DNA of 6,339 nt from NCBI GenBank assembly GCA_030838305.1, contig JAUTWY010000462.1, positions 1 through 6,339 of the forward strand, given 5' to 3'. Positions 1 to 4,748 of this stretch are shown piece by piece. Numbering within the stretch: position 1 is the stretch's first letter; each line of letters begins with the position of its first letter. The notes under the pieces are model-generated. The model had not been told where the DNA came from. It did not search any database and was given only the letters and a program-made list of their open reading frames with translations. The stretch comes from Acidobacteriaceae bacterium. Its GTDB lineage: Bacteria; Acidobacteriota; Terriglobia; Terriglobales; Acidobacteriaceae. Both the position numbers and the translations under genes were made by a program.

Positions 1-1167
1 GGCCAGGGTGGCCCGCTGCAGACCCCCATTAGTGCTCCCCCCTATTTGCAAACGCCGCAAATAAGCCTTCCCAATTTTTCCGATCCTTACAATGGAGGCA
101 ATCCGTTCTACGGCACCTTCGCGCAGCCCATGACGCTATTGACGCTCGACAAAAATTTAAGTCTGCCATACGCGCAGGATTGGAACCTGAACATTGAGAG
201 AGGTTTCGGCTCGAACTGGTTGCTGCAAGTCGGGTACGTGGGAACCAAGGGCACCAAACTGCCGCGCTTTATTGAGGGAAACCCCACTACTTTTCCCGCC
301 GGTAGTACGGCTAACAATGCTGACCAGCGTCGACTCTATTCCGGGTGCAACATCGCCCAGCCCTCTCCTTGCAATTTCTCTTCGGTGGGTTTAATTGCCG
401 GTATCGCCAACTCAAACTATAATGCACTCCAAGTCAGTCTGAAGAAGCGATTCAACCAGCAATTCTCGTTCTTAGCCTCTTACACGCTTTCGAAAACACT
501 TGATGACGTTTCCTCGTTCAATATTACTGGGTCAGCGGCGCAGAGCACCGCCGGGGAAAATGATCTGGCGCAGAATCCCTTTGATCTTGGTGCCGAACGG
601 GGTCGTTCGATCTTCGATGCTCGGCACCGCTTTGTTCTGAGTTATGAGTGGAACCTGCCATTCTGGAGGCAGCCAGAGAATTGGTATCAATCCGTCCTGG
701 GGAATTGGCAACTCAATGGCATCACCACGATCATGAGCGGCACGCCGTTCACCGTGTATGACTCGCGGGACGTCTCGCTGCAGGGTGGAGCTCCGGAAAT
801 TTCCGGCTTCTCCAGCGACCGGCCCAACTTGATTGGAAATCCAAACTCCGGCCCGCATACCACTGCGGAATGGTTCAACACTTCCGCGTTCCAGCAACTT
901 CAGCCCAACGGCCAGCCGCAGAGATTTGGCAATGAAGGCCGCAATATTGTCGAAGGCCCGGGATTTACTCAGTGGGATGTTGCGGCCATCAAGAACTTCC
1001 GCATCCGTGAGTCCAAGACCCTTCAATTCCGCGCGGAGTTCTTCAACGTTTTCAATCAGACCAATTATCGCTTGCCAAACAACGACATCAACTCACCGAA
1101 TTTCGGAAAAATTCAGGGGGCCCTGGACCCGCGGCTGATTCAACTGGCCCTCAAATTCCTGTTCTAG
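1..1167 (+). CDS. TonB-dependent receptor, Oar-like, C-terminal part (5' truncated by window edge)
   Basis: This is the last 388 residues of a large outer-membrane beta-barrel protein. The reading frame is open from base 1, so the gene begins outside the window; the TTG at 46 is not its start. Alternating aromatic and polar strands run throughout. Recognisable family blocks are YAQDWNLNIERG, LLQVGYVGTKGTKLPR, NYNALQVSLKKRF, SYTLSKTLDD, FDARHRFVLSYEWNLPF, GNWQLNGI..SGTPFTV, WFNTSAF, and FRAEFFNVFNQTNY near the end. The chain ends in LALKFLF; a terminal aromatic residue is the usual barrel-assembly signal. Acidobacteriota carry many such proteins, about 1000-1200 residues long, with an N-terminal carboxypeptidase-regulatory-like domain and a plug, neither visible here. 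They are presumed to import large substrates or act in surface adhesion; the substrate cannot be told from this part. Nothing suggests damage. A 180-base gap separates it from the convergent LTxxQ gene. Confidence 0.93.
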   Translation, partial: GQGGPLQTPISAPPYLQTPQISLPNFSDPYNGGNPFYGTFAQPMTLLTLDKNLSLPYAQDWNLNIERGFGSNWLLQVGYVGTKGTKLPRFIEGNPTTFPAGSTANNADQRRLYSGCNIAQPSPCNFSSVGLIAGIANSNYNALQVSLKKRFNQQFSFLASYTLSKTLDDVSSFNITGSAAQSTAGENDLAQNPFDLGAERGRSIFDARHRFVLSYEWNLPFWRQPENWYQSVLGNWQLNGITTIMSGTPFTVYDSRDVSLQGGAPEISGFSSDRPNLIGNPNSGPHTTAEWFNTSAFQQLQPNGQPQRFGNEGRNIVEGPGFTQWDVAAIKNFRIRESKTLQFRAEFFNVFNQTNYRLPNNDINSPNFGKIQGALDPRLIQLALKFLF

Positions 1168-1190
1168 AAGACGCGCAGCTTCGCCATTGA

Positions 1191-1206
1191 GCGATTCCGG
1201 AATCGC
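1191..1206. repeat. Perfect 16-base palindrome downstream of the receptor gene
   Basis: GCGATTCCGGAATCGC reads the same on both strands and lies 23 bases after the receptor stop codon. As RNA it could form a 6-bp stem with a CCGG loop. A second palindrome, ATCCGGAT, follows directly at 1207-1214. Neither strand has a T-run after it, so it is not a standard intrinsic terminator. It could be a weak 3'-end hairpin shared by the two convergent genes, a protein-binding site, or chance. The rest of 1168-1347 holds only a short tandem GGCTAA pair near 1305-1316. Confidence 0.4.
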
Positions 1207-1347
1207 ATCCGGATTTGCTGTGATGTTTGTGGAAATCCGTTTGCCGGTAGTCCCTATCCTGCCCCAGCAATTGCAGACACAAATCGCTTCTGACTAACGA
1301 CTACGGCTAAGGCTAAGGTCAGGTGTTTACCCGTGCTGGGCTTGGTC

Positions 1348-1791
1348 TCATGGCTCTGGGGGCGTTGCCGCAGGCGGGGCCGAGCGTTTGTTTTCTGCGC
1401 CATTGTGTTCGTGGTGCTGCATTGCCTTTTCCAATTCTCTCTGAGGGTCGTTAAGCAAAGCGTGAATCTTGTGATGGGTTTCGTCGCTAATAGCGTGAAT
1501 CTGCGGAGCGAGTTGTTGCCGGGACTTCGTGGGATTCTTATCCAAAAGCGCCTGAATCTTATCGTGATGCTCCTCGAGCAGGGGCCTGACCTGCTTCTGC
1601 TGTTCCGGTGTTAGTTCCAGATCTTTCGTCAGCTGAACAAGTTTCTCGTCGATCGATTGCGGCGTATGGATACGCTGAAGTTGCTGACTTGCCGGGGGCT
1701 GCTGTGAGCCATTGCCCTGAGCTATCGCGAGACTGGCGATTCCGAACGTGAGCAGAAGTCCGCAACCAATTGTATAAGTGCGATTTCGCAT
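1348..1791 (-). CDS. Small exported LTxxQ-motif protein (Spy/CpxP-like), His-rich
   Basis: A 147-residue protein read from ATG at 1791. A signal peptide is clear: MRNRTY, a hydrophobic stretch at about residues 8-23, then A-I-A at 22-24 with likely cleavage before Gln25. The mature part is Gln-rich, then helical and charged, and ends in a Pro/Ala tail (about 137-147). LTPEQ at 60-64 is the LTxxQ motif of the Spy/CpxP family of periplasmic chaperone-like stress proteins; LNDPQ at 113-117 may be a second, degenerate copy. Histidines occur in clusters (75-76, 106-107 with 110, 126-127 with 129), and HHDKIQALL / HHKIHALL form an internal repeat, which may point to metal binding. Length fits the family (about 140-170). 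It is monocistronic and divergent from the response regulator. The family assignment rests on one good motif plus architecture; envelope-stress or metal response is inferred. Confidence 0.75.
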   Translation of the reverse strand: MRNRTYTIGCGLLLTFGIASLAIAQGNGSQQPPASQQLQRIHTPQSIDEKLVQLTKDLELTPEQQKQVRPLLEEHHDKIQALLDKNPTKSRQQLAPQIHAISDETHHKIHALLNDPQRELEKAMQHHEHNGAENKRSAPPAATPPEP

Positions 1792-1801
1792 GGATGACAA
1801 T

Positions 1802-1807
1802 CTCCTT
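1802..1807 (-). promoter_or_regulatory. Ribosome binding site deciding the start of the LTxxQ gene
   Basis: On the minus strand AAGGAG lies 10 bases before the ATG at 1791. The in-frame TTG at 1800 is only 1 base from it, too close for initiation, so ATG is chosen and the product begins MRNRTY. The AGGAG core also sits in a small potential hairpin (CTCC-ACAA-GGAG, 1802-1813) that could weakly mask it; a 4-bp stem is too short to claim regulation. Confidence 0.6.
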
Positions 1808-1834
1808 GTGGAGTAACCGGGGCGTGGCAGAACT

Positions 1835-1880
1835 CCATGTGATAAACAGGTAATCGCAAGAGCCTGCTAATGCCACATGG
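1835..1880. repeat. Spaced inverted repeat CCATGTG / CACATGG
   Basis: CCATGTG at 1835-1841 and its exact reverse complement CACATGG at 1874-1880 are separated by 32 bases. They lie 44-90 bases upstream of the LTxxQ start codon, where an operator could sit. Seven-base arms at this distance can occur by chance, and there is no second copy in the window to support a binding site. Confidence 0.25.
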
Positions 1881-1984
1881 CGTTTGGCACTAGCTGGTCC
1901 CGTCGATTGTAATTCCGCGCCTAGACGCCGAAAGTTCCCCGAACGCTGTCAGGCACTGCAGCCAAATACCCCGTGAAATGAAAA

Positions 1985-2003
1985 GAATTGCTCCTTGAAT
2001 TGC
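1985..2003. repeat. Direct repeat GAATTGC-N5-GAATTGC
   Basis: GAATTGC occurs at 1985-1991 and 1997-2003, start to start 12 bases. AATTGCC from the second copy recurs at 2092-2098, overlapping the putative -10 element of the response-regulator gene. Three AATTGC copies within 112 bases upstream of a regulator could be binding sites of a transcription factor. They are short and AT-rich, so chance is not excluded. Confidence 0.3.
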
Positions 2004-2088
2004 CCTTAAAAGACGCTACCACCTATTCCTTGCGGGAGTTCGCGGTCTAAGGTGCGGGCGCTCAGGCGTTTGGACGCTCATACCAAAG

Positions 2089-2094
2089 TATAAT
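2089..2094 (+). promoter_or_regulatory. Possible -10 element of the response-regulator operon
   Basis: A perfect TATAAT at 2089-2094 would place transcription start near 2101 and give a leader of about 50 bases to the ATG at 2152. The only -35-like hexamer nearby, TTGGAC at 2070-2075, leaves a spacer of 13 bases, shorter than the usual 16-18, and the hexamer at the proper distance (GCGTTT) is poor. A promoter relying on an activator is possible. There is no extended TG before the -10. Confidence 0.4.
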
Positions 2095-2137
2095 TGCCAA
2101 TTTTTGACGACGTGCTAGATTGCTGGTATGGCTCCTC

Positions 2138-2143
2138 GGGAGA
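2138..2143 (+). promoter_or_regulatory. Ribosome binding site deciding the start of the response regulator
   Basis: GGGAGA lies 8 bases before the ATG at 2152. The upstream in-frame ATG at 2128, which would add eight residues (MAPREKTK), has no purine-rich site before it. Receiver domains commonly start only a few residues before the first beta strand, as the 2152 start gives. Confidence 0.5.
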
Positions 2144-2151
2144 AGACCAAA

Positions 2152-2505
2152 ATGGTTGCGATTGTGGATGACGATGATTTGATACGCGGCGCGCTACAGG
2201 GCCTGCTGAAAGCGGTTGGCTTGCCGGCACAAACGTTTGCCTCGGCCGAGGAATTCCTGAAATCCGGCCAACAGCGCCAGGCCGGCTGCTTAATCGCCGA
2301 TATCCGTATGTCGGGAATGTCCGGACTCGAGCTGCAGGCGCAGCTGAATGCCGAAAAATGCAGGATTCCAATCATTTTCATAACTGCGCACGGCGATGAA
2401 AAAATGCGGATGCAGGCGTTGCGTGCAGGCGCAGTGGAGTTTATGGCTAAACCGTTCAACGACGAAGTACTGCTGGAGAGTGTTCGGGCGGCCCTGGAGA
2501 GTTGA
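2152..2505 (+). CDS. Stand-alone response regulator receiver protein (FixJ-like REC domain only)
   Basis: A 117-residue protein that is one complete receiver domain and nothing else. Visible landmarks: beta1 VAIVDDDD with the acidic pocket at residues 6-9; the phospho-acceptor Asp50 in LIADIRMSGMSGLEL; the switch Thr78 in IIFITAHGD; and the conserved Lys100 in MAKPF before the last helix. All active-site residues are present, so it should accept phosphate from a histidine kinase. The wording is closest to FixJ/NarL-type receivers rather than CheY. Starting at ATG 2128 would give 125 residues; the ribosome binding site favours 2152. A gap of 45 bases leads to the sigma-54 activator in the same reading frame, with two in-frame stops (TGA 2503, TAG 2512) between. 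The likely role is as the separate input domain of that activator, or as a phosphorelay intermediate; its kinase is not identified. Confidence 0.9.
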   Translation: MVAIVDDDDLIRGALQGLLKAVGLPAQTFASAEEFLKSGQQRQAGCLIADIRMSGMSGLELQAQLNAEKCRIPIIFITAHGDEKMRMQALRAGAVEFMAKPFNDEVLLESVRAALES

Positions 2506-2537
2506 GCCAGTTAGTGGAAGCGCGCAGTAGGGTACGC

Positions 2538-2544
2538 AAGGAGG
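2538..2544 (+). promoter_or_regulatory. Strong ribosome binding site for the GTG start of the sigma-54 activator
   Basis: AAGGAGG, a full match to the anti-Shine-Dalgarno sequence, lies 6 bases before GTG at 2551. This supports initiation there and argues that the activator is a separate protein rather than the broken second half of a fused receiver-AAA+ gene. Confidence 0.8.
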
Positions 2545-2550
2545 TCTTCC

Positions 2551-3552
2551 GTGGCCGCTGTCGCAACATTCGGACCCGTCGAACAGGATCGTGGTCCACG
2601 CAGATTTGAACAGATCATAGGCAACAGCACTGCTTTGGAAGCAGTGCTCAAGCAAGTTCAGCAGGTCGCGCCGACGGATTCCTCGGTTCTCATTCAAGGC
2701 GAGACTGGCACGGGCAAGGAGCTGATTGCGCGTGCCGTCCATAATCTGAGCGCACGGTGCGGACGGCCATTCGTAAAATTGAATTGCGCAGCAATTCCGT
2801 TCGATCTACTGGAAAGCGAGCTCTTTGGCCACGAGCGTGGCGCTTTCACCGGGGCTATCGCGCAAAAAATCGGCCGCTTCGAATTGGCGGATAAAGGGAC
2901 GCTGTTCCTGGATGAGGTGGGAGACATTCCGCCGGCCTTGCAACCCAAACTGCTGCGGGTCCTGCAGGAGCAGGAGTTCGAGCGCTTGGGCAGCACGCGG
3001 ACTCATCAAGTAGACGTTCGCCTGGTCGCGGCGACCAATCGAAATTTGGCAGCCATGGCCAAGCGCAACGAATTTCGGAGCGACCTGTACTACCGGCTGA
3101 ACGTGTTCCCAATTTCGTTGCCACCACTACGAGCGCGTCGCGAAGACATTCCGGCGCTGGTGGAACACTTTGTGACGATTTATGCGCACCGAATGGGTAA
3201 GCAAATCGACGAGATTTTCCCGGAAACGATGTCAGAACTTACCTCGTACCCTTGGCCCGGAAACATTCGCGAGTTGCAGAATTTTATCGAGCGGAGCGTA
3301 ATCCTTACCTCGGGAAATGTTCTGCGGCCTCCGCTGTCGACGTTGGAGAATCCCGCGGGGATGGAGTGCCAGGCAGTTACGCTGGAAGAAGCGGAGCGAG
3401 ATCACATACTCAAGACTCTAGAGCAGACGCGTTGGGTTGTCGCGGGCCCCAGCGGAGCTGCTGCCCGGCTGGGAATCAAGAGGTCTACGCTTTACTTCCG
3501 GATGCAAAAGCTAGGCATCTCACGTCCTAGCCGCGAGCCGCTCCCTGTATAG
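2551..3552 (+). CDS. Sigma-54-dependent transcriptional activator, FhlA-like AAA+ with Fis-type HTH, no sensor domain
   Basis: A 333-residue enhancer-binding protein that remodels sigma-54 RNA polymerase using ATP. Order of parts: short N-terminus (1-18); AAA+ domain (about 19-245) with Walker A GETGTGKE (50-57), the sigma-54 contact loop GAFTGA (97-102), Walker B GTLFLDEVGD (116-125), sensor I ATNRNL, arginine-finger region FRSDLYYRLN (175-184) and sensor II WPGNIRELQN (235-244); then a C-terminal Fis-type helix-turn-helix (about 278-323) including GAAARLGIKRSTLYFRMQKLGI-like wording typical of FhlA relatives. All catalytic motifs are intact. Ordinary family members are 440-700 residues because they carry REC, GAF or PAS domains at the N-terminus; this one has none. 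The lone receiver just upstream, probably co-transcribed, may supply that function. The target is unknown; the FhlA likeness and the nearby formate dehydrogenase suggest formate-related genes, which is inference. Confidence 0.93.
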   Translation: MAAVATFGPVEQDRGPRRFEQIIGNSTALEAVLKQVQQVAPTDSSVLIQGETGTGKELIARAVHNLSARCGRPFVKLNCAAIPFDLLESELFGHERGAFTGAIAQKIGRFELADKGTLFLDEVGDIPPALQPKLLRVLQEQEFERLGSTRTHQVDVRLVAATNRNLAAMAKRNEFRSDLYYRLNVFPISLPPLRARREDIPALVEHFVTIYAHRMGKQIDEIFPETMSELTSYPWPGNIRELQNFIERSVILTSGNVLRPPLSTLENPAGMECQAVTLEEAERDHILKTLEQTRWVVAGPSGAAARLGIKRSTLYFRMQKLGISRPSREPLPV

Positions 3553-3600
3553 CAGAGTTGAAGACGCAATGTGCGGCTTGGCGGTACCGTTGAGTGGTTA

Positions 3601-4226
3601 TCATGAATTGCGCTGGCCATTGAGACCGCACGAAAACCCGAAATAATCCAGCCAACCTTTATTGACGTAATCAAGGTGACCGTCAGGGCGGCAACTGGTT
3701 AGCATCGCGGGAGTCGTGTCCACCACCAGTCGAAGATGCTGTTCCGCACGAGCTTCGCTTTGCGGAGTTCCTCATCAGCACGCTTTCGGTCGCTGATGTC
3801 CATTACCGCTCCGACAAACTCGATCTCACCCGTCTCATCTCGTTCAGCGTGAGCCACCACGTGGACATCTTTGACCGCACCATCGGGCATCATCAAGCGA
3901 TATTCATGCTGAAAATCTTTCCCATCGTGCGACGCGCGTTCAATCGTCTGTTTCACCAGGACGACATCATCCGGATGAACCCGTTGGAGGACAAGGTCGA
4001 TGGCCGGTTTCGCCGCTCGGCCGTATTGGAAGATGCGAAAGGTTTCCTCTGACCAAAGGATCTCGCCGGTGGAGGGCCTCCAGCCGAAGCTCCCCGTATG
4101 ACTCAGCCTCTGCGCTTCCGCCAAGCAAGCCTCGCTCTGGCGGAGCGACTCCTCGGCCCGCTTACGTTCGGCCCTTTGCGTGGCTTCACGCAGCGCACGC
4201 CGCACCGAGGGCACAAGCCTCGACAA
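3601..4226 (-). pseudogene. Frameshifted remnant of a PAS-domain sensor histidine kinase (REC linker-PAS-partial PAS)
   Basis: The open frame 4226-3699 encodes 175 residues. Residues 1-35 (LVPSVRRALREA..ERKRAEESLRQSEA) match the linker that follows a receiver domain in acidobacterial hybrid regulators. A PAS fold follows (about 47-146), with HTGSFGW, RVHPDD, EYRLMMPDG, FVGAVMDISDRKRA. After RKA the frame ends in a non-family tail (WWWTRLPRC). Shifting frame at 3754-3758 restores family wording: EARAEQHLRLVVDTTPAML, then RPDGHLDYVNKGWLDYFGFS, the start of a second PAS. One base is therefore missing. That homology stops at about 3631 and the frame ends with TGA at 3601-3603, so the rest of the kinase is absent. 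No ATG start exists: TTG 4226 is preceded in frame by TAA (4236-4238), and no receiver is found upstream. A short stand-alone PAS protein is possible but less likely. It lies 31 bases after the DUF1641 gene on the same strand. Confidence 0.7.
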
Positions 4227-4246
4227 ACGGACCTTTTACATTCTTT

Positions 4247-4264
4247 AAGTTGCAGGGTCAACTT
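4247..4264 (-). repeat. Inverted repeat overlapping the DUF1641 stop codon
   Basis: AAGTTG-N6-CAACTT forms a 6-bp stem with a 6-base loop across the stop codon at 4258-4260. On the minus strand the sequence after it is A-rich, not T-rich, so it is at most a weak terminator or processing hairpin for the formate dehydrogenase operon. The T-rich side faces the plus strand, where no gene runs through. Confidence 0.3.
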
Positions 4265-4731
4265 TTCTGAGTGGAGAAGTTCGTCCCTAACGCTTCGAGC
4301 AGATTATTCGCGGCCGCGAGACCGCGACGCAGGTTCCTACTGCGAAGTATGCGGAAGGATTCCCAGAAGCCTGGTGGCGCCGTTTCTTGCGCCTTCGCTG
4401 CGCCGACAAGGGCATCAGGAATGGATTCGGTAAATTTCTTCAGTACTTCTGGATCCATTGATCCGAGAATCTTGGTGATAATTACGAGATTGCGGATTCC
4501 GCGAATCGCTTCTGGCGATTTGCTGGCGTCCACAACGATTTCAAGGATTTTGTTGCCGCCGCCGAGCACGCCGCGCAATAGTTCAAGGACGCCTTGGTCA
4601 TGCAATGCTTGCAGTACGTCAAGACTGGCTAGCAGCGCTTCGGCATGTTCGTCCGGCGCTTTCTCCAAGCGAGAGCGCAGTTCTTCTTGAGGGTCGCGTT
4701 TGGGCAACTGGAGAGAAATCGGTTTAGCCAT
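4258..4731 (-). CDS. DUF1641 protein, formate dehydrogenase-associated (YrhD-like)
   Basis: A 157-residue protein without signal peptide or membrane segment. After a charged N-terminus (about 1-30) the central part is helical and Gly/Leu-rich: LLASLDVLQALHDQGVLELLRGVLGG (about 34-59), then EIVVDASKSPEAIRGIRNLVII (about 64-85) and LGSMDPEVLKKFTESIPDAL (about 89-108). This pattern, a 'dq-gvL-ll-g---a' helix followed by a 'p-a-r---Nl' block, is that of DUF1641. The family commonly lies beside formate dehydrogenase alpha genes, as B. subtilis yrhD does beside yrhE; its biochemical role is unknown to me. The start ATG at 4731 has GGAG 4 bases and AAGGA 9 bases upstream. It follows the dehydrogenase gene with a 17-base gap and is surely co-transcribed with it. 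It may be an accessory or assembly factor; no cysteine or other cofactor-binding motif is seen. Confidence 0.82.
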   Translation of the reverse strand: MAKPISLQLPKRDPQEELRSRLEKAPDEHAEALLASLDVLQALHDQGVLELLRGVLGGGNKILEIVVDASKSPEAIRGIRNLVIITKILGSMDPEVLKKFTESIPDALVGAAKAQETAPPGFWESFRILRSRNLRRGLAAANNLLEALGTNFSTQKS

Positions 4732-4748
4732 AGTTCTCCATCCTTAAA

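Larger units (their letters stand above)
1792..2151. other. Divergent intergenic region between the LTxxQ gene and the response regulator
   Basis: A 360-base stretch with no convincing gene. It must contain both divergent promoters. What can be seen: the ribosome binding site of the LTxxQ gene at the left end, a 7-base inverted repeat (1835-1841 / 1874-1880), a direct repeat of GAATTGC (1985-2003), a perfect TATAAT (2089-2094) and a ribosome binding site at the right end. It is somewhat more AT-rich towards 1975-2110. No tRNA-like fold, riboswitch or clear sigma-54 promoter was found. Confidence 0.6.

Noticed and set aside
532..1026. 164-codon open frame on the minus strand inside the receptor gene
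   Set aside because: It is antisense to a clear beta-barrel coding sequence and its translation resembles no known protein; a shadow frame.
1839..1855. CRP-like half site TGTGA upstream of the LTxxQ gene
   Set aside because: The second half (TCACA) is missing at the required spacing.
1861..1880. Possible sigma-54 promoter TGGCATTAGCAGGCT before the LTxxQ gene, minus strand
   Set aside because: GG and GC are separated by 9 bases, not 10; this spacing is strict for sigma-54.
1885..1900. Possible sigma-54 promoter TGGCAC before the receiver gene, plus strand
   Set aside because: The -24 half is perfect, but ten bases after GG comes TC instead of GC and the -12 half (TTGCW) is absent.
2290..2742. 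150-codon minus-strand open frame across the receiver/activator junction
   Set aside because: It overlaps two well-supported plus-strand genes and shows no recognisable motif.
3579..3593. Sigma-54-like TTGGCGG...TTGA on the plus strand
   Set aside because: It reads GG-N10-GA, missing the invariant C, and no plus-strand gene follows it.
3571..3631. Inverted repeat GTGCGG / CCGCAC between the convergent genes, considered as a terminator
   Set aside because: Arms of six bases are 49 bases apart and no T-run follows on either strand.
3492..3674. 60-codon minus-strand open frame across the activator 3' end
   Set aside because: It is out of frame with the PAS remnant where they overlap and antisense to the activator HTH; no motif.
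4271..4690. 139-codon plus-strand open frame opposite the DUF1641 gene
   Set aside because: Ser/Arg-rich mirror of the DUF1641 coding strand, without a ribosome binding site or family motif.
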